Numbered from the stretch's first letter, positions 7,353 to 15,902 are shown. The stretch is DNA of 64,000 bases from Pararhodobacter sp. (GCF_034676545.1 NZ_JAUCBZ010000015.1:837001-901000), one strand, 5' to 3'. Program-made: numbers and translations. Notes: generated by a model not told the origin, from the sequence alone.

Positions 7353-9587
7353 CTAGCCGCGTTTGCCTGGCGCAGGGGCAGGGGCAGGGGCAGGCGCAGG
7401 GGCTTGCGGCATCGCATAGCCACGCAGCGCCTCATGCGCCAGGCGCGCGTGCATCCCCTGTGGGTAGGCTTTCAGATAGGTCCACATTGCGGCGGGCGTG
7501 TCTTGCGCCTCGGCCTCGGCCCAGGCCAGCATTTCCGGTGTGGGCGGCGGCGGGGTCAAGGCCGCCAAACGGTCGCGCGCCTCGCCGGCATGAGCACCCT
7601 GTGGGTGGTCGCGCAAATAGGCCTCCATCGACTGCACGGTATCGGCAGCGCGTGCGGCCTCCCAGGCGGCGATTTCGGGATCCACCGAGACACTGGGCGG
7701 TGTGCCCGGCTTCACGGTGCGCGCGACGGGCGGTTCCGGCGTTGCCGGTGCAGCGGCGCCGGTCACCGTGATTGTCGCCAGGATATCCGCCAGTGTCGCC
7801 GGACAAGGCACGCTGCGCTCTGGCATCGACACCCGCACCGGTGCCATCATCCCCTCCCAGCCGCCCGCCTGATCAAATCTCTCTTGCGTTGTCAGAACCC
7901 CGATCAGCAGCGGCCCGCGATCACCGGGCGCACACAGGTGCGAGACCACAACACGCGCCGGTGACACTTGCCCGTCGGGCATCGGACCTTGCGAGGGGCT
8001 ACGGTCGGACCCACCATCGAAAATCCACACCGGCACGCCATCGACGGTGCTCTGGGTGATGGCGGTGATCCGAGGCAACCGGCGGTTTATCGCATCCGCA
8101 AGGGCGGGCCGGATATCGGGCAAACCCTCGACCGCGTAAAGCGTGTGGCTGCGGTCAGGATCGGACTCGTCGGCGATATCGAGCAACATCAACGCGCCGC
8201 GATCCTCGAGATTGGCCACCCTCTGACCGGGCAGAAGGGCAATCCGCACCGTATCCGCCAACAATGATTCCACGCGAACGCCATCATACATCGGCGCATC
8301 GGCCAGCGCCAAGCCGGCCATGGTTTGCTGCTCATAGGCGATGGCGTCGGCTTCGGTCAGGCCAAAGGTGTTGATCGCGATCCAGGGGTTCAAGCCCGTC
8401 GCCGTGGGCCGCGAATTGATCAGATAGGTCAGCCGCCGTTCGGCGGTGATGCCTTCGTCGGTTTCCATCTCGCGGCCACGAAATACGGATAGAACCGTGT
8501 CACCCAGTTGCACGGTTTCATCGGTCAGTGCCACGTCGGCTCCCCCCAGACGCGACAGGGTTGCCGCGAATTCCGGGCTGTTGGTCGGATCGGTGGACAC
8601 CTCGGCGCGCTGTGCCTGCGTGAAGACCCGCAGCACCGTATCGGCGCCAATCGAGGTGTCCTCATCGGTGTTGGTCAGCCAATATTCGCGCTGCCGGGCC
8701 GTGTCGCGGTCGCGGCGCACACGCATCCCCTCGGGGGCCAGCAACTGGATGCCAAAGCGTTCATAAGGCACCCAATTCGCCGCAGCGGCAACCTCTGGCG
8801 CGGGCTCTGGCCGGTCGATGTCGCCCAGCGGCAGCGCCATGATCGCCGCGCCAATCGCATCGGCGCAGGGTGCCGCGTCATCGGGCAGGGTCAGCGCCAC
8901 GGTCGACAGGATCGCCGCCAGCACATCGGGTGCGGCGCGCATCCGCGTGGAAACCACGCCAAACAGCGCCGGGCCTCCGTCTGGCAGGCAGCTTTGCGTC
9001 ACCATGATCTGCGCGTGCGATCCGTCATCCTGCGGGCGCGACCCATCCGGCCTGCGCGACGACAGGCCCGAGATCACCCAGACCGGTGTCTCCTGATGCA
9101 TCCCCTCGGTGACCGCCTCGATCGAATTGAACCGATCCGTAATGGCGGTGGTGATCGCCTCGATATCGGCACCCGGATGCGCAACCACCACGGCGGTATG
9201 CGCCAGATCCGGAAACTCGGGATGCGCCAGCGTCGCCCAGGTCTGCACGTCATCCCCCGACAGGTCGCTGACCTGAATATCAGCGGGCAGCGTCAGGCCG
9301 AGGCGACCCTCAAGGACCGTAAAGACCGCAGGAAAGACCGCAGGCGCGTCCGCCACTTCGGCCACGGCATCGCCTTGGGCCTGATCGGGCTGCGCCTCGG
9401 TTGCCGCGGCGTCCGATTCCAGCGGGAGCACATCGGGCGCGGCCTCTACCTCTACCTCGACTTCGGCGTCGGGCGGAGTTTCCTGCGCGAATCCCGGCAC
9501 CGGGACGAACCCGGCAAGCGACAGGGCGAACAGGGCAATCGGACCGGATTTCGACAGCGGTTTGAACTTGGTTGAAAATGCAGGCAT
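7353..9587 (-). CDS. exported protein with an internally duplicated domain and C-terminal repeats
   Basis: A 744-aa protein I do not recognise by function. Residues 1-34 form a Sec signal peptide ending near GFAQE, followed by an acidic linker. Two related units follow, at about 90-240 and 440-600: TPVWVISG at 167 matches VPVWIFDG at 518, and each is followed by a Pro/Asp/Gly stretch, a VxxSHC- or VTQSC-type strand and a second Cys (200/241 and 552/595), suggesting one disulfide per unit. Residues 638-675 and 685-722 are two helical repeats with DT..AM..YL..(H/Y)PQG.HA. The tail is a Pro-Ala run. AAGGAAG precedes ATG 9587. Confidence 0.8.
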   Translation of the reverse strand: MPAFSTKFKPLSKSGPIALFALSLAGFVPVPGFAQETPPDAEVEVEVEAAPDVLPLESDAAATEAQPDQAQGDAVAEVADAPAVFPAVFTVLEGRLGLTLPADIQVSDLSGDDVQTWATLAHPEFPDLAHTAVVVAHPGADIEAITTAITDRFNSIEAVTEGMHQETPVWVISGLSSRRPDGSRPQDDGSHAQIMVTQSCLPDGGPALFGVVSTRMRAAPDVLAAILSTVALTLPDDAAPCADAIGAAIMALPLGDIDRPEPAPEVAAAANWVPYERFGIQLLAPEGMRVRRDRDTARQREYWLTNTDEDTSIGADTVLRVFTQAQRAEVSTDPTNSPEFAATLSRLGGADVALTDETVQLGDTVLSVFRGREMETDEGITAERRLTYLINSRPTATGLNPWIAINTFGLTEADAIAYEQQTMAGLALADAPMYDGVRVESLLADTVRIALLPGQRVANLEDRGALMLLDIADESDPDRSHTLYAVEGLPDIRPALADAINRRLPRITAITQSTVDGVPVWIFDGGSDRSPSQGPMPDGQVSPARVVVSHLCAPGDRGPLLIGVLTTQERFDQAGGWEGMMAPVRVSMPERSVPCPATLADILATITVTGAAAPATPEPPVARTVKPGTPPSVSVDPEIAAWEAARAADTVQSMEAYLRDHPQGAHAGEARDRLAALTPPPPTPEMLAWAEAEAQDTPAAMWTYLKAYPQGMHARLAHEALRGYAMPQAPAPAPAPAPAPGKRG

Positions 9588-9773
9588 GAAAATCTTCCTT
9601 TGGCAGGGCCGATTACAAGTGCATTCACGATAACACCGCTGCGTCATTTTCCCAGAGTTGATTACGGCCTGCGTGTTCAACACCTCTTGCACGAACCGCG
9701 CCGCAGCAGTACGGGGGCGCGTCGCCACGGGGGCGACCAAGTTTCCGAACACCTTGTCAAAACGGATGGAACC
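9588..9773. other. divergent intergenic gap, no gene seen
   Basis: This gap separates the start codons of two divergent genes and must hold both promoters. I see no RNA gene or riboswitch pattern that I can support, although the plus-strand neighbour is a queuosine-precursor-type transporter whose relatives are sometimes under preQ1 control. Confidence 0.5.
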
Positions 9774-10397
9774 ATGACCAGATTTCACCTTCCCGGCATT
9801 CTTGCCATGGCCGCGATTGTCGTCGCCTCGAACATTCTTGTGCAATTCCTGCTGGGCAACTGGCTGACCTGGGGCGCGCTGACCTATCCGTTCGCGTTTC
9901 TCGTCACCGATGTGATGAACCGCGTCTATGGCCCGGCGGCGGCGCGGCGCGTGGTCTGGGCAGGGTTCGCGGTTGGCGTCACCTGCTCGCTGATCGGCAC
10001 GCAAATCCTGTTTCAGGGCGACGGGTACACCTATCCCGCTGTTACGCTGCGCATCGCGCTGGGCTCGGGGCTGGCGTTTTTGTGCGCGCAAATGCTTGAT
10101 GTCGCGCTGTTCGACCGGCTGCGCGGCGGTGTCTGGTGGAAAGCACCGCTGATCTCGACGCTGGTCAGTTCTTCGCTGGATACGGCGCTGTTCTTCACGA
10201 TTGCCTTCTCTGCGGCGCTGACAATCCTTGAGCCGGGCAACGATACACGCTGGGCAACCGAGGCCCTGCCGCTGCTGGGGTTCGGGCCGATGGCGCCGCT
10301 TTGGGTCTCGCTTGCGGTCGCCGACTGGCTGGTGAAACTGGCCCTGAGTTTGGTTGCGCTGGCACCGTTTCGCGCAATCGTCAGAAAACTGACCTGA
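9774..10397 (+). CDS. VUT/YhhQ-family queuosine precursor transporter
   Basis: A 207-aa membrane protein with about six hydrophobic segments. The signature is NILVQF near the N-terminus, then TYPFAFLVTDVMNRVYG at 37-53, and SSLDTALFFTIAF near 135, which match the VUT/YhhQ family of transporters for queuosine precursors (preQ0/preQ1) used in tRNA modification. ATG 9774 starts the conserved part; an open frame continues upstream but lacks family sequence. The gene is divergent from the exported protein and is followed by a separate leader region upstream of arfB. Confidence 0.83.
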   Translation: MTRFHLPGILAMAAIVVASNILVQFLLGNWLTWGALTYPFAFLVTDVMNRVYGPAAARRVVWAGFAVGVTCSLIGTQILFQGDGYTYPAVTLRIALGSGLAFLCAQMLDVALFDRLRGGVWWKAPLISTLVSSSLDTALFFTIAFSAALTILEPGNDTRWATEALPLLGFGPMAPLWVSLAVADWLVKLALSLVALAPFRAIVRKLT

Positions 10398-10465
10398 AAC
10401 ACCGGGCAAATAGTTTTTGACAAATATCAGAATTGTGGCACCATCACCTTAGAGTTCAACCAGTT

Positions 10466-10480
10466 GAAAGGAGGTGATCC
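10466..10480 (+). promoter_or_regulatory. 15-nt Shine-Dalgarno complementary to the 16S rRNA 3' end
   Basis: GAAAGGAGGTGATCC matches the full complement of the conserved 16S rRNA tail (GGATCACCTCCTTTC). The core GGAGG lies 7 bases before the GTG of an 18-codon ORF. Ordinary sites in this window match 4-7 bases. A TTGACA at 10417-10422 could be the -35 of the promoter, though no good -10 is seen. Confidence 0.7.
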
Positions 10481-10481
10481 A

Positions 10482-10538
10482 GTGTCTAGAGTGATATTGG
10501 AGAAAGGTGTCGGAACAGTCGGAGGGAACGCCAGTTGA
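10482..10538 (+). CDS. putative 18-aa leader peptide upstream of arfB
   Basis: GTG opens an 18-codon frame, read MSRVILEKGVGTVGGNAS, closed by TGA. It is supported by the extraordinary Shine-Dalgarno just upstream and by clean reading up to a hairpin/T-run. The peptide has no recognised motif. Its position 119 bases before arfB, with several hairpins in between, would suit a translation-sensing leader. The reading is inferred; the region could instead be a ribosome-binding or anti-16S small RNA. Confidence 0.5.
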   Translation: MSRVILEKGVGTVGGNAS

Positions 10539-10539
10539 C

Positions 10540-10567
10540 GGCAGCCCGTTGGGTGCGCGCCCTTTTT
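10540..10567 (+). terminator. hairpin with T-run after leader ORF
   Basis: GCAGCCC (10541-10547) pairs with GGGTGC (10551-10556) with one bulged G, and TTTTT follows at 10563-10567. It begins directly after the 18-codon ORF stop. It could terminate a short leader RNA or attenuate transcription into arfB. Confidence 0.5.
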
Positions 10568-10571
10568 GATT

Positions 10572-10637
10572 GAGCTCGGTTCTAACCGGCTCCATCTCCT
10601 GAAGCTCGAGAGGGCCGCTCGTACATCGGGCGGCCCT
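10572..10637 (+). other. two further stem-loops in the arfB leader
   Basis: GAGC-CGGT (10572-10580) pairs with ACCG-GCTC (10585-10592), with one bulged T. AGGGCCGC (10611-10618) pairs with GCGGCCCT (10630-10637) around an 11-base loop and ends 19 bases before the arfB start. Neither has a T-run. Together they suggest a structured leader. Confidence 0.5.
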
Positions 10638-10656
10638 TCGATATTGGACCTTGAAA

Positions 10657-11082
10657 ATGCTCTGGATCAACGACGACATCACCATCCAAGACTGGGAACT
10701 GGCCGAATCCTTCACCCGCTCGTCGGGGCCGGGCGGCCAAAACGTCAACAAGGTCTCGACGGCGGTCGAATTGCGGTTCGAGGCAGCGCGCAGCCCGGCG
10801 TTGACTCCGGCGGTGAAATCCCGGCTCAAACGGCTGGCCGGGCGGCGCTGGAGCGCCGATGGCGCGCTGGTGTTGCGCGTCGAGGAGACGCGCAGTCAGG
10901 CGCGCAACCGCGAGATTGCGCGCGAACGGCTGGCTGATCTGATCAAGCAGGCGCTTGTCGCCCCGCGTCGCCGGATCGCGACGAAACCGACCTATTCCAG
11001 TCAAAGGCGGCGGATTGATGCCAAGACCAAGCGCGGCTCGATCAAGTCCTTGCGCGGTCGAGTTGACGAAAGCGGCGAATAA
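10657..11082 (+). CDS. arfB: alternative ribosome-rescue factor / peptidyl-tRNA hydrolase ArfB
   Basis: A 141-aa protein of the YaeJ/ArfB family, which releases ribosomes stalled without a stop codon. The catalytic GGQ lies in SSGPGGQNVNKVST at about residues 24-37, and the basic C-terminal tail (RRRIATKPTYSSQRRR, then KTKRGSIKSLRGR) is the part that enters the empty mRNA channel. ATG 10657 is preferred; an in-frame TTG lies six bases earlier. The Shine-Dalgarno is weak, in contrast to that of the upstream leader ORF. Confidence 0.9.
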   Translation: MLWINDDITIQDWELAESFTRSSGPGGQNVNKVSTAVELRFEAARSPALTPAVKSRLKRLAGRRWSADGALVLRVEETRSQARNREIARERLADLIKQALVAPRRRIATKPTYSSQRRRIDAKTKRGSIKSLRGRVDESGE

Positions 11083-11172
11083 GTGCATGATTTAACCGGA
11101 ATTTCGGAAAAATAGGACAACAACAACAATGACCCCGACAATCGGGGCAGTCTTTGAGGATGTGCATTTCAT

Positions 11173-11628
11173 ATGAAACAAGCAGCAGTGGCGACTTTCA
11201 AAAACTATATCCAACCGGTTTTTCGTCGGCCTGAATTCGTTCAGGCGGGTGCCTTGTGCGTGAAGCCCGGGTCCTCGGGCCCCGAGGTCTTGCTGATCTC
11301 GAACGCGAAAGGAAAGCGGTGGATCGTGCCCAAGGGCTGGCCGATGGACGGGCGCACCCTTGCCGAGGCCGCGGAGCAGGAAGCCTGGGAGGAGGCCGGT
11401 GTGCGCGGCACGCTCCACCCCAAATCCGAGGGTGATTTCGTTTATAGCAAGATGGTCAAGGACGGCATCCCGGTGTCGTGCCGCTGTCTGCTGTACCGGA
11501 TTGACGTCGAGGATCTGGCCGATGACTGGCCCGAAAAAACGCGCCGCACGCGGGCCTGGTTCACCCCGGCCGATGCGGTAAAGCGTGTTTCAGAACCCTC
11601 ACTCCGGGCTCTCTTGCAAAAAGTCTGA
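11173..11628 (+). CDS. Nudix hydrolase, diphosphoinositol-polyphosphatase-like
   Basis: A 151-aa Nudix-fold protein. The motif region is PKGWPMDGRTLAEAAEQEAW followed by EEAGV. The REUXEE core is present as QEAWEE, but the usual upstream Glu of the box is Arg (DGRT), as in the PKGWP.DG group close to eukaryotic diphosphoinositol polyphosphate phosphohydrolases. The substrate is unknown. The gene stands alone between arfB and the phosphate permease. Confidence 0.87.
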   Translation: MKQAAVATFKNYIQPVFRRPEFVQAGALCVKPGSSGPEVLLISNAKGKRWIVPKGWPMDGRTLAEAAEQEAWEEAGVRGTLHPKSEGDFVYSKMVKDGIPVSCRCLLYRIDVEDLADDWPEKTRRTRAWFTPADAVKRVSEPSLRALLQKV

Positions 11629-11704
11629 GCATTCCTGTTGTGATCGAAGGGCATTCCGAGTAGGTGGCGCGTGACAAAACCGTGATGCCAGCCTGGAGAA
11701 TTCG

Positions 11705-13186
11705 ATGCGCTCGACCATCGACGAAACTGCCAAAGCCATCAAGACACTCGACAAGGACCTCAAACGCATAAGCCTGCTGGAACAGGCCACGGCCTTTACC
11801 TCGCGGCCATTGGTCGCGCCGGGCGTCGCCTTGCTGTTCATGGTGATGGCCGGGCTTGCGGCGGCAACCTTGATGGGGGCCACGGCGGGGACATGGGTCG
11901 TGGTTCTGGCGGCGGTGGTCGGGGCCTATATGGCACTGAACATCGGCGCCAACGATGTGGCCAACAACATGGGCCCCGCGGTCGGCGCCGAGGCCGTCAC
12001 GCTGGGCGGCGCGCTGGTGATCGCCGCGGTGTTCGAAACCGCGGGTGCGTTGCTGGCCGGGGGCGATGTGGTCAGCACCGTCTCGCGCGGCATCGTCTCG
12101 CCCGAGAGCGTTGCGGAACCGCAGATCTTTGTCTGGGCGATGATGGCGGCGTTGCTGTCGGGGGCGCTGTGGATCAACCTGGCGACATGGCTCGGCGCGC
12201 CCGTCTCGACGACGCATTCGATTGTCGGCGGTGTGATGGGCGCCGGCATCGCGGCGGCGGGGTTCGCGGCGGTGAACTGGCCGGTGATGGGCGCGATTGC
12301 GGCAAGCTGGGTGATCTCGCCGGTTCTGGGCGGGCTTATCGCGGCGCTGTTCCTGGCGGTGATCAACAACAGGATCATTGAACGCGACGACAAGATCGCT
12401 GCGGCGCGCACCTGGGTTCCGGTGATGATCGGTATCATGGGCGGTGTGTTCGCCACCTATATGGCAATGAAAGGCCTCAAGAAGCTGGTCCATCTGTCCT
12501 TGAGTGACTCGGTGCTGATTGGCCTGGCGATCGCCATTCCCTTGGTGTTCCTCATGCGGCCGATCATCCGTCGGCAGTCGGAGGGGCTGGAGAACCGCAG
12601 CAAATCGCTCAAAGTGCTGTTTTCGATCCCGCTGGTGCTGTCGGCGGCGTTGCTCTCGTTTGCGCATGGCGCGAATGATGTGGCGAATGCGGTCGGCCCG
12701 CTGGCCGCCATCGTGCACGCGGTTCAGGATGGTGCCTCGGGTGATCGTGTGGAGATCCCCTATTGGGTGATGGTCGTCGGGGCGGTCGGCCTGTCGTTTG
12801 GTCTGGTGCTGTTCGGCCCCAAGCTGATCAAGGTTGTCGGCTCGGAAATCACCCGCCTCAACGCGATGCGCGCGTGGTGCGTGGCGCTGTCAGCGGCGGT
12901 GGTGGTGATCTTTGCCTCGTGGCTGGGGCTACCGGTCAGCTCGACGCATATCGCCATTGGCGGCATCTTTGGCGTGGGCTTCTATCGCGAGTGGTATCAC
13001 GAGAAGATCCTGAAAGAGAACCGCGACATGTCGGCGCTTCCGGTCGAGGAGCGAACGCGGCGCAAGGTGGTCCGTCGCTCGCATCTGATGACCATCATGA
13101 TGGCCTGGGTGATCACGGTGCCGGCGACGGCGGCGCTGTCGGCTGCGCTGTTCTACGCGGCGACCTTACTGGCCGGACTTCGGTAG
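11705..13186 (+). CDS. pit: inorganic phosphate permease (PiT/PHO4 family)
   Basis: A 493-aa inner-membrane protein with two inverted PHO4 halves, each with a signature: GANDVANNMGPAVGA near residue 81 and GANDVANAVGPLAA near 323; APVSTTHS and LPVSSTH are the matching second motifs. It imports phosphate, probably as a metal-phosphate complex, with protons. About 40 N-terminal residues are polar and cytoplasmic. No phoB box or phoU-like partner (DUF47) is visible, so constitutive low-affinity uptake is likely. Confidence 0.92.
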   Translation: MRSTIDETAKAIKTLDKDLKRISLLEQATAFTSRPLVAPGVALLFMVMAGLAAATLMGATAGTWVVVLAAVVGAYMALNIGANDVANNMGPAVGAEAVTLGGALVIAAVFETAGALLAGGDVVSTVSRGIVSPESVAEPQIFVWAMMAALLSGALWINLATWLGAPVSTTHSIVGGVMGAGIAAAGFAAVNWPVMGAIAASWVISPVLGGLIAALFLAVINNRIIERDDKIAAARTWVPVMIGIMGGVFATYMAMKGLKKLVHLSLSDSVLIGLAIAIPLVFLMRPIIRRQSEGLENRSKSLKVLFSIPLVLSAALLSFAHGANDVANAVGPLAAIVHAVQDGASGDRVEIPYWVMVVGAVGLSFGLVLFGPKLIKVVGSEITRLNAMRAWCVALSAAVVVIFASWLGLPVSSTHIAIGGIFGVGFYREWYHEKILKENRDMSALPVEERTRRKVVRRSHLMTIMMAWVITVPATAALSAALFYAATLLAGLR

Positions 13187-13197
13187 GAAGAACACTG

Positions 13198-13295
13198 GTA
13201 GGGTGTGTGCTTGCACGCACCTTCCGTCACGCTGGCCACGGTGCGTGCAAGCACGCACCCAACGGGGCCACGGTGCGTGCAAGCACGCACCCTAC
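13198..13295. repeat. three copies of REP-like palindrome
   Basis: Three copies occur in 98 bases: 13198-13221 (inverted), 13240-13259 and 13272-13295. The core GGTGCGTGCAAGCACGCACC is itself a palindrome with a two-base centre, with an outer CCTAC at the copies on the edges. Copies 1 and 3 face each other as at 5.9 kb, making an inverted-repeat composite with an extra middle copy. The last copy contains the TAG stop of the minus-strand gene. Confidence 0.88.
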
Positions 13296-13945
13296 GGCAA
13301 ACGGCGAATCAGCCGCCCGGCGCTTGATCCGGTTACGATCATGTCCATCGGGATATCATGCGGCTGCGGGTGGATCGTCGGGATCGCCGCGCCTGGATGC
13401 CCGACGCCGATCACCATCGGGCGCGGGGTCAGCGCCGCCAGGGTCCGGTCAAAGAACCCGCCGCCATAGCCCAGCCGGTAGCAGGCCGGATCGAACCCGA
13501 CCAGCGGCGACAGCACCACCGTGGGCGTGATTTCCGGCGTGTTCGCCGGGTTGGGGATGTTCCACACGCCGCGCTCCATCTCGCAACCGGGCCACCATTC
13601 ACGAAACATCAGCGGCTGCGCCTTGGCGACCACCAGCGGCAAGGCAATGCGCGCGCCCTTCTCATGCGCGCCCTGCATCCAGCCGCGCAGGTCCAATTCC
13701 CCGCGAAACGGCCAATAGAGGCTGATGATCACCCCCGGCCTTGGGTCAATCACACGATTCAGGACGTCGGCGACCTCGGCGGCGACGCTCTGGCGTTCTG
13801 CCACGGGCACTGCCAGGCGTGCCTCGATCAATGCCGCCCGCGCCGTTTTGCGCCAGGCGCTGACCTCTGCCGCGGTCAGGGCGGGTTCGGCGCCAAGCTC
13901 ATGGGCAAAGCAGGGGGACGAAGAATAGCCGGGTTCATCGGTCAT
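13292..13945 (-). CDS. fthC: 5-formyltetrahydrofolate cyclo-ligase
   Basis: A 217-aa enzyme that converts 5-formyl-THF to methenyl-THF with ATP. The active-site loop LGYGGGFFDRTLA lies at about residues 160-172, preceded by VLSPLVGFDPACYR, both typical of the YgfA/FAU family. The basic WRKTARAALIEAR segment near the N-terminus is also usual. The gene ends inside the last copy of the palindromic repeat. Next upstream on the same strand is trhO. Confidence 0.92.
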   Translation of the reverse strand: MTDEPGYSSSPCFAHELGAEPALTAAEVSAWRKTARAALIEARLAVPVAERQSVAAEVADVLNRVIDPRPGVIISLYWPFRGELDLRGWMQGAHEKGARIALPLVVAKAQPLMFREWWPGCEMERGVWNIPNPANTPEITPTVVLSPLVGFDPACYRLGYGGGFFDRTLAALTPRPMVIGVGHPGAAIPTIHPQPHDIPMDMIVTGSSAGRLIRRLP

Positions 13946-14047
13946 GGAGGCCTCGTGTTTTGGTCATCCTGCGCCGATCTGCGCTCCGGCACTGCGGCGA
14001 ATCCGACCTCTTGCCGGGCATTTTCGCCCAATCCGGCCGCGCCGCCG

Positions 14048-14950
14048 CTAGCGCCCCAGATGTAACGCGCCGCGTTTCTCGGCCAACGCGATCTGACGTT
14101 GCCGCTCGCGGAACCTTTCGCGGCGCGGCGCGTCGAACTCCTCGACGCAGTGGTGGCACTGCACGCCATCCTCGAATTCCGGGCGTTTGGTGTCGGCAAC
14201 GTCCAGCGGGCGGCGGCAGGCGTGGCACATCAGGTGCCCGGTCGGCTGCAACCCGTGTCCCACCGCAACGCGCTGGTCGAACACGAAACAGCCGCCATGC
14301 CACAGACTGTCCTCGGCGGGCACTTCTTCAAGATATTTCAGAATGCCGCCCTTGAGGTGGAACACCTCGTCAACACCCTGCGACAGCAGATAATTCGTCG
14401 ATTTCTCGCAGCGAATGCCGCCGGTGCAGAACATCGCGATGCGCTTGTTGTGAAAGCGGTCCTTGTTGGCTTGCCACCAGGCCGGAAACTCGCCAAAGCT
14501 GGTGGTGTGGGGGTCGATCGCGCCTTTGAAACTGCCGATCGCCACCTCGTAATCATTGCGCGTGTCGATCACCGCAACATCGGGCTGGGCGATCAGATCG
14601 TTCCACTCCTGCGCCGCGACATAATGGCCAACCTTCGCGCGCGGGTCCACATCGGGCTGCCCCATGGTGACAATCTCGCGCTTCAGCCGCACTTTCATAC
14701 GGCCGAACGGCATTTCGGAATGCTCGGCCTCTTTCCACTCCAGATCGGCGCAACCGGGCAGGGCGCGGATATGCGCCAGAACGGCCTCGATCCCGGCGCG
14801 CGGCCCGGCGATGGTGCCGTTGATCCCCTCAGGGGCCAGCAGCAACGAGCCCTTGACGCCCTGCGCACGGCACAAGGCCGCCAGCGGCCCCTTGATCGCG
14901 GCGGGATCGGGGAAACGGGTGAAATGATAGAGCGCTGCAACGGTGATCAT
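14048..14950 (-). CDS. trhO: tRNA uridine(34) hydroxylase (rhodanese-domain YceA/TrhO)
   Basis: A 300-aa protein that, in characterised relatives, hydroxylates uridine 34 of tRNA in an oxygen-dependent way. The N-terminal acylphosphatase-like part includes LAPEGINGTIAG; the rhodanese domain has VAVIDTRNDYEVAIG and the active loop FCTGGIRCEKSTNYL with the catalytic Cys; the C-terminal part has CHACRRPL and CHHCVEEF pairs. Length and order are normal for the family. Confidence 0.92.
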   Translation of the reverse strand: MITVAALYHFTRFPDPAAIKGPLAALCRAQGVKGSLLLAPEGINGTIAGPRAGIEAVLAHIRALPGCADLEWKEAEHSEMPFGRMKVRLKREIVTMGQPDVDPRAKVGHYVAAQEWNDLIAQPDVAVIDTRNDYEVAIGSFKGAIDPHTTSFGEFPAWWQANKDRFHNKRIAMFCTGGIRCEKSTNYLLSQGVDEVFHLKGGILKYLEEVPAEDSLWHGGCFVFDQRVAVGHGLQPTGHLMCHACRRPLDVADTKRPEFEDGVQCHHCVEEFDAPRRERFRERQRQIALAEKRGALHLGR

Positions 14951-14986
14951 GCGGTCTTGTCGCGGATTCTCGCGCCGGTTTCAAGA

Positions 14987-15800
14987 TCAGCCGAACACCC
15001 ATTCAACGCCCATCGTGATGAGGATGAAGAACAGCAGCGCCTTGACCCAAAAGGCGACCTTGGACCCCAAAGGCCGTGAGTCATGGCCCAGATCAATCGC
15101 GAACCGCCCCAGCCCCAGAAACCCGCCTTCGGGATAGGCGCTTGGCGGCTGCATCAAGGGCACATCGCGGCGCTTGAGCACGGTGATCAACGCCGCCCCC
15201 ACCGCGAAGCCGCCGATATGGGCCCAGAACGCGATCACCACCTCCGAGGGCATGGCGGGTGACACGGCAGCAACAAGATCCAGCGCCACCGACAGGCCCA
15301 CAACCACCCCCCGGCACCAGAACCGGCACGCGAAACGCCACCAGCACCAGCACCCGGGCGCGCGGGTGCAGCAGCAGATAGGCACCCATCACCCCGGCAA
15401 TCGCCCCCGAAGCGCCGATAACCGGCACCATCGGACTGTTGGAAAACAACGCCTCGGCCCCCGCGCCGCCCATGCCGCACAGGAGAAAGAACAGCGCATA
15501 CCGCCAATGGCCCATGCTGTCCTCGATATTGTCGCCAAACACCCACAGCGCCAGCATGTTCCCCGCCAGATGGATCGGTGTGCCATGCAGGAAGATATAG
15601 CTGACCATCGTGCCGAGGATCTCGGGCGCGCCGCCCGGCGCCTTGACGCCGCCGATCAGATGCAGATGCGCCGGCGTGAAGGCGAAATTATCCCAGGGGA
15701 TGCGCAGGATGAAGACCAGCACGCAGGCGATCATCAAGCCCCAGTTCACATAGGCGAAACGGATGTGGCGGGCGGGGTTATGATCGGCAACAACCAACAT
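14987..15800 (-). pseudogene. rhomboid-family serine protease gene interrupted by a frameshift
   Basis: The first frame runs from ATG 15800 to about 15307 and encodes the N-terminal helices, GTPIHLAGNMLALWVFGDNI and the nucleophile motif GASGAIAGVMGAY. The second frame begins there and encodes the rest, with the catalytic His in WAHIGGFAVGAAL, ending at 14987. The switch falls in a run of six C (15307-15312; G on the coding strand). Removing one base gives a continuous ~270-aa rhomboid protein. Either the gene has recently broken or the read carries a homopolymer error; Ser and His would be on separate peptides if the sequence is right. Confidence 0.85.
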
Positions 15801-15834
15801 GAGCGCGTTGCGCGTTCCTTTTCTCGAAGGGGCA

Positions 15835-15902
15835 GGGGGCTTTGCGCCCCCTCTTGTCCTGACGGACAATTCACCCCCGCAGAGTATTGATGGCAAGATG
15901 AA
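15835..15902. repeat. hairpin plus GAGTATTG..GCAAGATGAA dispersed element, copy 1
   Basis: GGGGGC (15835-15840) pairs with GCCCCC (15846-15851). After 30 bases comes CCCCCGCA and GAGTATTGATGGCAAGATGA (15882-15901). Related composites occur at 30554-30648, 49471-49530 and 50408-50428, so this is a dispersed element of the genome. It lies between the rhomboid gene and ffh. Confidence 0.7.

Noticed and set aside
9588..9773. preQ1 riboswitch before the queuosine-precursor transporter
   Set aside because: I could not find the expected pseudoknot-forming stem and A-rich tail.
13198..13295. possible CRISPR array
   Set aside because: Only three palindromic copies in mixed orientation with unequal short spacers; fits REP elements.
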